Positions 7,152 to 13,651 of a stretch of DNA of 59,988 bases are shown here, piece by piece. Each line of letters starts with the position of its first letter. Position 1 is the first letter of the stretch. The notes below the pieces were generated by a model. That model did no database searches, was not told where the DNA came from, and saw only the letters and a program-made list of their open reading frames with translations. A program made the position numbers and the translations under genes. Source of the stretch: Streptomyces lomondensis (GTDB taxonomy: Bacteria; Actinomycetota; Actinomycetes; Streptomycetales; Streptomycetaceae). The stretch lies in the NCBI RefSeq assembly GCF_014651035.1, contig NZ_BMWC01000021.1:1-59988 (forward strand), written 5' to 3'.

Positions 7152-8347
7152 CCGAGCTCGGGCAGGTCCGGCTTGCCGGTCCGGGAGGGGGCCTTGCCGC
7201 AGAACTCCGCCTCGATCACGCCGATGTAGAGCGACGGGTCGGGGAGCCAGTCGCCGTTGACGTTGAAGGTCAGCTGGTGCTTCCCGTCCCGGGTGCCGAA
7301 CATGGCGGACAGGGAGCCGTTCGTCCGGCCGGTCTTGCCCACCACCCCCACCCCGCAGGACAGCGTCGCGACCTCGACTCCGAGTCCGAACCCGAGCCCG
7401 TCCCCCGTCGGGACCTCGTCGAGCATCGCCTTCATCTGCTTCGGGGGCAGCAACTCGCCCTGGATCAACGCCCGTTGGAAGCGGTTGAGGTCGCCGCTGG
7501 TGGAGATGACGTCGCCGGCCGCGCCCAGCCAGGTCATGTTCTGCTCGGTGGCGTCGTGGATCGGGGCGTCCGGCGCGCCCTGGTGGAGCCGGGAGTAGCC
7601 GACAGGATGTGGCTTCGGCATGTGGGGTGACGTGCCGGGGAACGAGGTCCCGCGCAGCTTCAGCGGCCGCAGGATGCGGCGGGTGACCTCCTGCGCGTAG
7701 AAACGGCCCGTCGCCTTCTCGATGACCATCCCGGCGAGCACGAAGTTGGTGTTGGAATACGAGGCTGCCGCCCCCGGCTCGTTCACGGGCGGGTGCTTCA
7801 GCGCGATCGCCACGAGGTCCTCGGGCGTGTGCGTGTCGTACCGGTGCTCGGGGAACCCGGGGCCGGCGGCGTTGTGGAGGAAAGCGGGGTCGTCGGTGTA
7901 GTTCGCGATGCCGCTGGTGTGGTTGAGGAGCCCGCGCAGAGTGATCCGGTTGCCGTCGTAGCCGTTGCCCCGCACCAGGCCGGGCAGCCAGCGCTCGACC
8001 GTGTCGTCCAGGCTCAGTCTCCCCTCCGCCTCCAGCTGGAGCAGGACGGTGGCGACGAACGTCTTGGTGATGCTGGCGCCGCGGAAGTGGTCGCCCGGGG
8101 AGCGCTTGCGGCCGGTTCCGGTGTCCGCGTGACCGGCCTCCGCGAACCAACTTCCCTCACTGTCCCGGACCTTGGCGGCCACTCCGGGCAGGCCGCCCTT
8201 CTCGACCAGGTCGCGCAGGGCGGCCCGGGTCGCTTCGTGGCCGTGCTCCGGCCGCGCCGCGTGCGCGGGCGGAGCGACGGCCACGGCTCCGGTCGACAAC
8301 GCCACCGCCAGTGCGTACGAGACGGTCCGTGCGGCCCGCTGCTCCAT
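7148..8347 (-). CDS. Secreted serine hydrolase, D-Ala-D-Ala carboxypeptidase / class C beta-lactamase family
   Basis: Exported penicillin-binding-protein-like hydrolase, 399 residues. A Sec signal peptide covers about residues 1-30 (TVSYALAVALSTGAVAVAPPAHA). The three active-site motifs are intact: SITK (nucleophile Ser and general base Lys) near residue 93, YSN near 190 and KTG near 346. It resembles Streptomyces R61-type DD-carboxypeptidases and esterases more than true beta-lactamases. The ATG has GGGAGG ten bases upstream. A role in peptidoglycan trimming is likely, but an esterase function is possible. It is monocistronic and convergent with the acyl-CoA dehydrogenase-like gene. Confidence 0.9.
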   Translation of the reverse strand: MEQRAARTVSYALAVALSTGAVAVAPPAHAARPEHGHEATRAALRDLVEKGGLPGVAAKVRDSEGSWFAEAGHADTGTGRKRSPGDHFRGASITKTFVATVLLQLEAEGRLSLDDTVERWLPGLVRGNGYDGNRITLRGLLNHTSGIANYTDDPAFLHNAAGPGFPEHRYDTHTPEDLVAIALKHPPVNEPGAAASYSNTNFVLAGMVIEKATGRFYAQEVTRRILRPLKLRGTSFPGTSPHMPKPHPVGYSRLHQGAPDAPIHDATEQNMTWLGAAGDVISTSGDLNRFQRALIQGELLPPKQMKAMLDEVPTGDGLGFGLGVEVATLSCGVGVVGKTGRTNGSLSAMFGTRDGKHQLTFNVNGDWLPDPSLYIGVIEAEFCGKAPSRTGKPDLPELG

Positions 8348-8446
8348 AGGGTCTGTGCCTCCCGTTCACCGAGGGGCGGGGTCGCCCCTTGGTGCGGATG
8401 ACGCCGAACTCGGGCCGGGAGGTTGATCGTTGACGCCCGGAGCGGT

Positions 8447-9595
8447 CTAACTGGCGAAGGGCACGGGCGTGGAGGCCGGAGCGGCGGCGTCCTGGCCGGA
8501 GGGGTGCCGCCACAGTCCCGCCGCGGCCAGGCGCGGCAGGACGCCCTCGCCGAACCAGTACGCCTCCTCCAGGTGCGGATAGCCGGAGAGGATGAACTCC
8601 TCGATGCCGAGGGCGTGGTACTCCCTGATCCGCTCGGCGACCTCGTCGTGGCTGCCGACCAGGGCGGTGCCCGCGCCGCCGCGCACCAGGCCGATACCGG
8701 CCCACAGGTTGGGGTGGATCTCCAGGCGGTCGCGCCGGCCGCCGTGCAGGGCGAGCATGCGCCGCTGTCCCTCGGACTCGCTGCGGGCGAGTCCGGCCTG
8801 CACCGACGCCACGGTCTCCGGGTCGAATCCGTCCAGGAGGCGGTCGGCCTCGGCCCAGGCCTGCCCGGCGGTGTCGCGGGTGATGACGTGCAGCCGGATG
8901 CCGAAGCGGAGGGTGCGGCCCTGCCCGGCGGCCAGCGACCGGATCCGGGCGATCTTCTCGGCGACCTGGGCGGGCGGTTCGCCCCAGGTGAGGTAGACAT
9001 CAGCGTGCCGGGCGGCGATCTCGCCGGCGACGGGTGAGGAACCGCCGAAGTACACCTGGGGGACGGGGTCGGGCACGCGGGCGAGCCTCGCGTCCTGCAC
9101 CCGGAGGTGCTCGCCGTGCAGGTCGACGGAGTCGCCCGCCCACAACGCCCGTACGATCTCCAGGAATTCGCCGGTCCGCCGGTACCGGCTGTCCTTGTCG
9201 AGGAAGTCGCCGAAGGCGCGCTGCTCCTGGTTCTCGCCGCCGGTGACGACGTTGAGCAGCAGTCGTCCGCCGGTCTGGCGCTGGAAGGTGGCGGCCATCT
9301 GCGCGGCGAGCGTGGGCGAGATCAGTCCCGGCCGGAAGGCGACGAGGAACTTCAGGCGTTCGGTGTGCCGGCTGACCATCGCGGTGGTGAGCCACGCGTC
9401 CTCGCACCAGGCGCCGGTGGGCGTGAGGGCGCCGGCGAAGCCCACCTGCTCGGCGGCGCGGGCGATCTGGCTCAGATAGGCGACCGTCGGCGGCCGGTCC
9501 CGCCCGGACGCGGTGGCCGGGGTGCCGTGGCCGCCGCCGACGACATGGCGGCTGTCGCCGTTGGTGGGCAGGAACCAGTGGAAGGTGAGGGACAC
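8447..9595 (-). CDS. ssuD: FMNH2-dependent alkanesulfonate monooxygenase
   Basis: Luciferase-like monooxygenase of 382 residues, the normal length of SsuD. It releases sulfite from alkanesulfonates using reduced FMN and oxygen. Family landmarks include FHWFLPTNGDSRHVVGG at the start, RHTERLKFLVAFRPG, LLLNVVTGGENQEQRAFGD and the C-terminal ALGIEEFILSGYPHLEEAYWFGEGVLPRL. The GTG start follows GGAG at 7 bp. It lies 53 bp downstream of the flavin reductase gene ssuE, which should provide its FMNH2. No ssuABC transporter genes are adjacent. The operon is probably controlled by sulfur supply, given the leader peptide upstream. C-terminal residues after GLWRHP are low complexity. Confidence 0.92.
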   Translation of the reverse strand: MSLTFHWFLPTNGDSRHVVGGGHGTPATASGRDRPPTVAYLSQIARAAEQVGFAGALTPTGAWCEDAWLTTAMVSRHTERLKFLVAFRPGLISPTLAAQMAATFQRQTGGRLLLNVVTGGENQEQRAFGDFLDKDSRYRRTGEFLEIVRALWAGDSVDLHGEHLRVQDARLARVPDPVPQVYFGGSSPVAGEIAARHADVYLTWGEPPAQVAEKIARIRSLAAGQGRTLRFGIRLHVITRDTAGQAWAEADRLLDGFDPETVASVQAGLARSESEGQRRMLALHGGRRDRLEIHPNLWAGIGLVRGGAGTALVGSHDEVAERIREYHALGIEEFILSGYPHLEEAYWFGEGVLPRLAAAGLWRHPSGQDAAAPASTPVPFAS

Positions 9596-9648
9596 GGGGA
9601 TCTCCGATCGATGGGGAACGTCCGCGGGTGCGGCGGGGGTGGGAGGGG

Positions 9649-10203
9649 TCAGCCCGCCACGGCCAGCAGCGGGGTGCGGCCGAGCGCCGCGGAGAACTGG
9701 TCGACCACCTGGGTGAGCGCCTCGGCGGCGGCCGGCGCGATGCTCAGGGAGCCGTCGTCGTGGACGGTGATGTCCTTGTCGAGGGTGAACCAGCCCGGCA
9801 CGGTGTGGGCCGCGCCCATGGAGGTGAGCACCGGGCGCAGGGCGTAGTCGATGGCCAGGACATGGGCGATGCTGCCACCGGTGGCGAGCGGCAGCACCGT
9901 CTTGCCGGTGAGGGCGTACTGCGGGAGCAGGTCCAGCAGGGCCTTGAGGACGCCGGAGTAGGAGGCCTTGTAGACGGGCGTGCCGACGACGACGCCGTCG
10001 GCACGGGCGACCAGCTCGGTGGCCTCGACGATCGCGGGGTGCCGGAAGTCCCCGCCGAGCAGGGCCTCGGCGGGCAGGGTGCGGACGTCCAGGGGGATCA
10101 CGTCGTGGCCCTGGGCGACCAGCCGTTGATCCAGGTGGCGCAGCAGTCGGCTGGTGCGGGAGGAGGCGGAGGGGCTGCCGGAGACGGACAGGACGGTGGC
10201 CAT
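9649..10203 (-). CDS. ssuE: NAD(P)H-dependent FMN reductase
   Basis: Flavodoxin-fold flavin reductase of 184 residues that supplies FMNH2 to the adjacent SsuD. The phosphate-binding loop is SGSPSASSRTSRLL near the N-terminus, followed by GVVVGTPVYKASYSGVLKALLDLLPQ (about residues 74-99), a hallmark of SsuE/MsuE-type proteins, and KTVLPLATGGS. The ATG at 10203 begins the Rossmann-like strand (MATVLSVSGSP); an upstream in-frame ATG at 10272 adds 23 residues with no family match. It is the first structural gene of the ssuED pair. A 224-bp untranslated stretch separates it from the small leader peptide, enough room for an attenuator. Confidence 0.9.
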   Translation of the reverse strand: MATVLSVSGSPSASSRTSRLLRHLDQRLVAQGHDVIPLDVRTLPAEALLGGDFRHPAIVEATELVARADGVVVGTPVYKASYSGVLKALLDLLPQYALTGKTVLPLATGGSIAHVLAIDYALRPVLTSMGAAHTVPGWFTLDKDITVHDDGSLSIAPAAAEALTQVVDQFSAALGRTPLLAVAG

Positions 10204-10427
10204 GGGCTCTCTTTTCCGGAAGAAGGCGCGACTGCGCGCGGACAAAGCCGAATTCGCGGGCTCCTTGCTCAACAGGTGTGACTGAGCGCCGAATTCAGGC
10301 GTGGGGAAACAGCACCGCGCGGGGCGAAGGGCAATTCACCGCGTGACGTCCGTCGGCGCGAAACGGCGCAACAGGGCGCGGCCGAAGGCGGATACGGCGG
10401 TGTGGGAGGGGCGGCGAGCCGGAGGGC

Positions 10428-10511
10428 TCAGGCTGCGGCGCGACAGGAGGCGCTGGATACGCGTGCGAGGTCGACGTGGCGTCGCCGCGTGAGATCCAGT
10501 CGCATGGTCAT
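10428..10511 (-). CDS. RRHVDL-type putative leader peptide upstream of ssuED
   Basis: A 27-codon frame on the minus strand reads through TRRRHVDLARVSSASC and ends with Ala-Ala-Ala. The R-R-H-V-D-L-x-R-V-S-S-x-x-C pattern is that of the short actinobacterial 'putative leader peptide' family found upstream of sulfur-assimilation genes. The peptide ends 224 bp before ssuE on the same strand, which fits a role in sensing cysteine or sulfur status through translation of the leader. A second in-frame ATG two codons later (10505) is an alternative start, and no clear ribosome binding site precedes either. The regulatory role is inferred from family and position; the peptide is too small for general gene finders. 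Confidence 0.75.
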   Translation of the reverse strand: MTMRLDLTRRRHVDLARVSSASCRAAA

Positions 10512-10610
10512 GCCATGGATCGTGGCAGCGGGAGCCGAGGGCCGTCAAGGAAATCGCGGCTCATCTCGTATCCCGGACCACGGATTTCGGAATGCGTGCC
10601 CCGGATCGTG

Positions 10611-10668
10611 GTGCGTCCGGTTCAGAGGCCCTTGTGCGTCCGGTTCGCAGGCCTGGTGCGTCCGGTTC
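10611..10668. repeat. Three short tandem repeats, period 22-23 bp
   Basis: GTGCGTCCGGTTC occurs at 10611-10623, 10634-10646 and 10656-10668, separated by similar GGCC-containing spacers. The last copy overlaps the stop codon of the small minus-strand gene that ends at 10667. The repeats lie between that gene and the leader peptide of ssuED. No function is evident; they could be operator sites or a slippage product. Confidence 0.6.
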
Positions 10669-10843
10669 AGTCGTCGTCCGACGGAACCACCACGAGGAAG
10701 GCGTCCGACTCCAGGTCCATCACGACGGTGGCGTCCTGTCCCTCGGCGCGGCGTCGAGCCGCGTACTCCTCCGCCGGCCACGATCCGCGCGGAGCTCCCG
10801 CCGGGAACCGCTCCAACACCTTCGCGCTCATGGCCGTGGACAC
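10667..10843 (-). CDS. Small conserved hypothetical protein (58 aa)
   Basis: Short soluble protein with the recognisable segments MSAKVLERFPAGAPRGSWPAEEYAARRR and ATVVMDLESDAFLVVV, ending in an acidic tail (PSDDD). I recall similar small proteins in other streptomycetes without an assigned function. The GTG start at 10843 is chosen because GGGGAGGG lies about 9 bp upstream; an in-frame ATG four codons later lacks such a site, and a longer frame up to 10936 is unsupported. Charged residues and the hydrophobic VVMDL/FLVVV strands suggest a small beta-containing fold. It is a single gene with no obvious operon partners. Confidence 0.55.
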   Translation of the reverse strand: MSTAMSAKVLERFPAGAPRGSWPAEEYAARRRAEGQDATVVMDLESDAFLVVVPSDDD

Positions 10844-10964
10844 GTCCGCTGCCCTCCCCTGTCCTGCGCCGCCTCCCGGGCGGCGACGGTCGGTCATTGT
10901 CGTACCCATCCGGTTGCCCCCGATCCATCCGGACATGTACGGCAGGGCGAAACGTCCTGCTTGT

Positions 10965-11002
10965 CCCGACCTCTACGCATAAACCCGACCTCTACACATA
11001 AA
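10965..11002. repeat. Tandem 19-bp duplication in the upstream region of the SPW gene
   Basis: Two adjacent copies of a 19-bp unit (CCCGACCTCTAC[G/A]CATAAA) occupy 10965-10983 and 10984-11002 with one difference. The downstream sequence (AAGAAGAAATAAGCGCAAAATG) is unusually AT-rich for this genome. The repeats end about 90 bp before the SPW-repeat gene and could duplicate a promoter or operator element for it. No specific factor is recognised. Confidence 0.6.
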
Positions 11003-11090
11003 GAAGAAATAAGCGCAAAATGAGCCTTACGCGGCGCTTACCGCATACCCCACCAGACGCGGTCGCCCTGCAAGACGAAGGAGACGAGTC

Positions 11091-11528
11091 ATGGCCAACG
11101 TCTCGCCCACCAGAGGTGACATCACCAGCCATCCCGATGCCTCCGAAATGCGGGCTCGGTACGCCCGCATGCTCGGTGGTCGCGATGTGGCGCTCGTGGA
11201 CGGACCGGTGTTCCTGCTCGGTCTGTACTGTGCCGCCTCGCCGTGGATAGTCCACTACACGACCAGTCAGCCGCCGCTCGTGACCCACAACCTGATCATG
11301 GGCATCGCGATCGGCCTGCTGGCGCTCGGGTTCACTCGCGCTCCGGAGCGTATGTACGGCCTGAGCTGGGCCATGTGCGCCCTCGGGGTGTGGTTGATCA
11401 TCTCGCCGTGGGTCGTCGGCGAAAGCCCGGACGCCGGCGTCGCCTGGAACAACATCATCATCGGCGCACTGGCCGTGATCCTGGGGCTGGTGTGCGCCGG
11501 CACGGCGGCGAAGGCCTCGAAGCCGTAG
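11091..11528 (+). CDS. SPW-repeat integral membrane protein
   Basis: Membrane protein of 145 residues with a hydrophilic N-terminus of about 35 residues, then about four hydrophobic segments. Two SPW repeats are visible: SPWIVHYTT (about residues 53-61) and SPWVVGESP (about 104-112), each preceded by a helix and followed by an Asn-containing helix (HNLIMGIAIGLLALG; WNNIIIGALAVILGLV). The start is secure, with AAGGAG 8 bp before the ATG. A strong terminator follows. The family is widespread in actinobacteria but has no assigned biochemical role; it may be linked to envelope stress. The gene appears monocistronic, with a duplicated AT-rich element upstream. Confidence 0.9.
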   Translation: MANVSPTRGDITSHPDASEMRARYARMLGGRDVALVDGPVFLLGLYCAASPWIVHYTTSQPPLVTHNLIMGIAIGLLALGFTRAPERMYGLSWAMCALGVWLIISPWVVGESPDAGVAWNNIIIGALAVILGLVCAGTAAKASKP

Positions 11529-11548
11529 CCCCGCCGGAAAGGAAACCG

Positions 11549-11577
11549 AAGGCCGGTCCGCGCCCCGGACCGGCCTT
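11549..11577. terminator. Rho-independent terminator after the SPW gene
   Basis: A perfect 12-bp stem (11549-11560 with 11566-11577, AAGGCCGGTCCG) encloses a 5-base loop and is followed by TTCCC. It lies 20 bp after the SPW stop codon. Confidence 0.85.
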
Positions 11578-11686
11578 TCCCTGTCCGCACCGGGCCGCGA
11601 GCGGCGGCCGAAGCCCGGAACCGGAGTGTCCCGGCCGCAAGGGGGCACCCGCACTGCAGCGGAGATCCTGAAGAGAAGGGGCGGAG

Positions 11687-11950
11687 ATGGAGATCGACGG
11701 GATCATCAGTGCGATCGTGATCGGTATCGTCATCGGCATCCTGGGCCGGCTCGTGGTCCCGGGCCGTCAGCGGATCGGCATCCTGTGGACGATCGTCGTC
11801 GGCATCATCGCCGCGCTGATCGGTTCCGCGCTCGCCGCCGCGTTCGGCGTGGCCGACACCAAGGGCGTCGACTGGGTCGAGTGGCTCATCCAGATCGGTC
11901 TCGCCGCACTCGGCGTCATCGCGCTGGACCGCTCGAAGGCAGGCCGCTGA
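11687..11950 (+). CDS. GlsB/YeaQ/YmgE-family stress-response membrane protein
   Basis: Small integral membrane protein of 87 residues with three hydrophobic helices: IISAIVIGIVIGILGRLVV, GILWTIVVGIIAALIGSALAAAFG and WLIQIGLAALGVIAL. The Gly-rich helices and overall length match the transglycosylase-associated/GlsB family, which is usually induced by stress and has no proven enzymatic activity. The start follows an AAGGGGCGGAG ribosome binding site. The adjacent SPW gene is on the same strand but is separated by a strong terminator, so this gene probably has its own promoter in the roughly 100 bp after the hairpin. Confidence 0.9.
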   Translation: MEIDGIISAIVIGIVIGILGRLVVPGRQRIGILWTIVVGIIAALIGSALAAAFGVADTKGVDWVEWLIQIGLAALGVIALDRSKAGR

Positions 11951-12089
11951 CGGCGTACCGAAGTACGGCACCGCACCACCTGGTCCGCGCGGCCGGCCGG
12001 CCGCGCGGCCTCATGCCCGGGTCCGGCGGCGTCCGCCGGCGGCGGGCACGGTGCCGCGGGCGGCCGGGGCAGGGCGGCGCCGTGGCCGG

Positions 12090-12875
12090 TCACGGCGTGT
12101 ACACGTACGGCGTCGTCGTGGTCAGCGGCAGGAAGCCGAGGCGTTCCAGGATGGGGCGGCTCTGGCCGGAGGCGTCGACCTGGAGGTAGCGGAAGCCGCG
12201 GGCCGCCGCGGCACGGGCGCGGTGGGCCACCAGGGCGCGGTAGATGCCGCGGCCGCGCCAGGCCTCGACGGTGCCCCCGCCCCACAGGCCGGCGAACCGC
12301 GTGCCGGGCACGAGTTCCATGCGGGCCGCGCTCACCGGCTCGTCGCCGGCCATCGCCACGACGGCGACGACGGTGTCCGGGTCCGCCGCCAGCCGGGCGA
12401 GAAGCTGATCGCGCAGCCAGGAGCTGTCCTCGCCGAACGCCTTCTCGTGGACGTCGGTCACGAGGTCGACGCCCGGCGCGTCGGTGACCGGCACGACGCG
12501 GACACCCTCCGGCGGTTCGGCGTCCAGGATCTGCCCGCCGGCCTCGCCGATCATCAGCGTCTCCTGAGGCCCGGGCGTGAACCCCGCCGCGCGCAGCCGC
12601 CGCCCGAGGTCCGCCGGCCGGTCGTGTCCGTACAGCTTCCACTCGAAGGCCAGGCCGAGCCCGGTGTAGTGGCGGATCTGCTCGGCGATCGCCGCCTCCG
12701 CTCCGGCCTCGTCGAGGTCGGACCACACGACGCCGTTCCAGCCCTGCCCGGTGGCGACCTGACGGACCACGTCGCCGGTTCGCTCGACGCGGGCGCCGGG
12801 GCCGTCCGGCCGCGCCCCCGCACGCAGGTCGCGGTCGAACAGGGCGAGCAGCGCGGCATGATCCAGATGTTCCAT
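12090..12875 (-). CDS. GNAT-family N-acetyltransferase
   Basis: Soluble acyl-CoA transferase of 261 residues. The C-terminal half (about residues 125-255) carries the GNAT core. It includes VVAVVAMAGDEPVSAARMELVPGTRFAGLWGGGTVEAWRGRGIYRALVAHRARAAAARG, with the acetyl-CoA-binding Rx(Q/R)GxG/A element as WRGRGIY. The YLQVDASGQSRPILERLGF segment is typical of the last strand and helix. The N-terminal 120 residues form a helical domain seen in two-domain GNATs of streptomycetes. The ATG follows GGAG by 7 bp. The gene is divergent from the nucleoside deaminase gene. The acceptor substrate is unknown. Confidence 0.88.
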   Translation of the reverse strand: MEHLDHAALLALFDRDLRAGARPDGPGARVERTGDVVRQVATGQGWNGVVWSDLDEAGAEAAIAEQIRHYTGLGLAFEWKLYGHDRPADLGRRLRAAGFTPGPQETLMIGEAGGQILDAEPPEGVRVVPVTDAPGVDLVTDVHEKAFGEDSSWLRDQLLARLAADPDTVVAVVAMAGDEPVSAARMELVPGTRFAGLWGGGTVEAWRGRGIYRALVAHRARAAAARGFRYLQVDASGQSRPILERLGFLPLTTTTPYVYTP

Positions 12876-13024
12876 GGGTGCACTCCAGCATCAACCGGCC
12901 GGTCCGGCAACGCCTTTTCCCGGTACGGCAACACCCCTCGGCGCCCGGCCACGCCGTTCCTTCCCCCATGGGGGCCGGGGCCATAGGGTCCTGGTGATCA
13001 CACCGTCACGGGAAGGCGCACACC

Positions 13025-13510
13025 ATGGTCGTGAAGGACACGGAACTGCCGTATCTGCGCCGCTGTGTGGAACTCGCCGCCGAGGCACTGCGGGCCGGGG
13101 ACGAACCGTTCGGATCGGTCCTGGTCGGCGGGGACGGCACGGTCCTCGGCGAGGACCACAACCGGGTGGCGTCCGGCGATCGCACCCGGCACCCCGAGTT
13201 CGAACTGGCCCGCTGGTCGGCGGCCCGCCTCACCCCCGAGGAGCGGGCGGCGGCCACGGTCTACACCTCCGGCGAGCACTGCCCGATGTGTGCGGCCGCG
13301 CACGCCTGGGTCGGTCTGGGACGCATCGTCTACGTCGCCTCCTCCGCGCAACTCGCATCCTGGCTGAGCGAGTTGCGGGTCCCCGCGCCACCGGTCCGGA
13401 CACTCCCCGTCCACGAGGTCGCACCCGGTGTAGTCGTGGACGGACCCGTGCCCGAACTCGCGGAACAGGTGCGGGAGTTGCACGTCCGGTTCCATCGCGG
13501 ACGCCGCTGA
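13025..13510 (+). CDS. Nucleoside/cytidine-deaminase-fold zinc deaminase (guanine deaminase-like)
   Basis: Zinc-dependent hydrolytic deaminase of 161 residues. The zinc site is intact: HPE (His ligand and catalytic Glu, RHPEFELARW) near residue 57 and the PCxxC-type pair as HCPMCAAAH near residue 86. The N-terminus (LRRCVELAAEALRAGDEPFGSVLVGGDG) is typical of the CDA/GuaD/TadA superfamily. Length and the EPFGSVLV motif point toward guanine or related base deaminases rather than tRNA editing. The ATG follows GAAGG. The gene is separated by about 140 bp, presumably with a promoter, from the large c-di-GMP protein gene and probably is not cotranscribed with it. Confidence 0.85.
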   Translation: MVVKDTELPYLRRCVELAAEALRAGDEPFGSVLVGGDGTVLGEDHNRVASGDRTRHPEFELARWSAARLTPEERAAATVYTSGEHCPMCAAAHAWVGLGRIVYVASSAQLASWLSELRVPAPPVRTLPVHEVAPGVVVDGPVPELAEQVRELHVRFHRGRR

Positions 13511-13651
13511 GGCACGGGACGCCCCGGCCGGGCGGGCTCCGTCGGACGCCCGTGGCCGGGCCGCCCGAGATGCAGGGCCACACTGGCGAACGTACGATCG
13601 AATTCAACCAAACCAGACGCCCCGGTCCCCGATGGGGGGAGGCGCATATCC

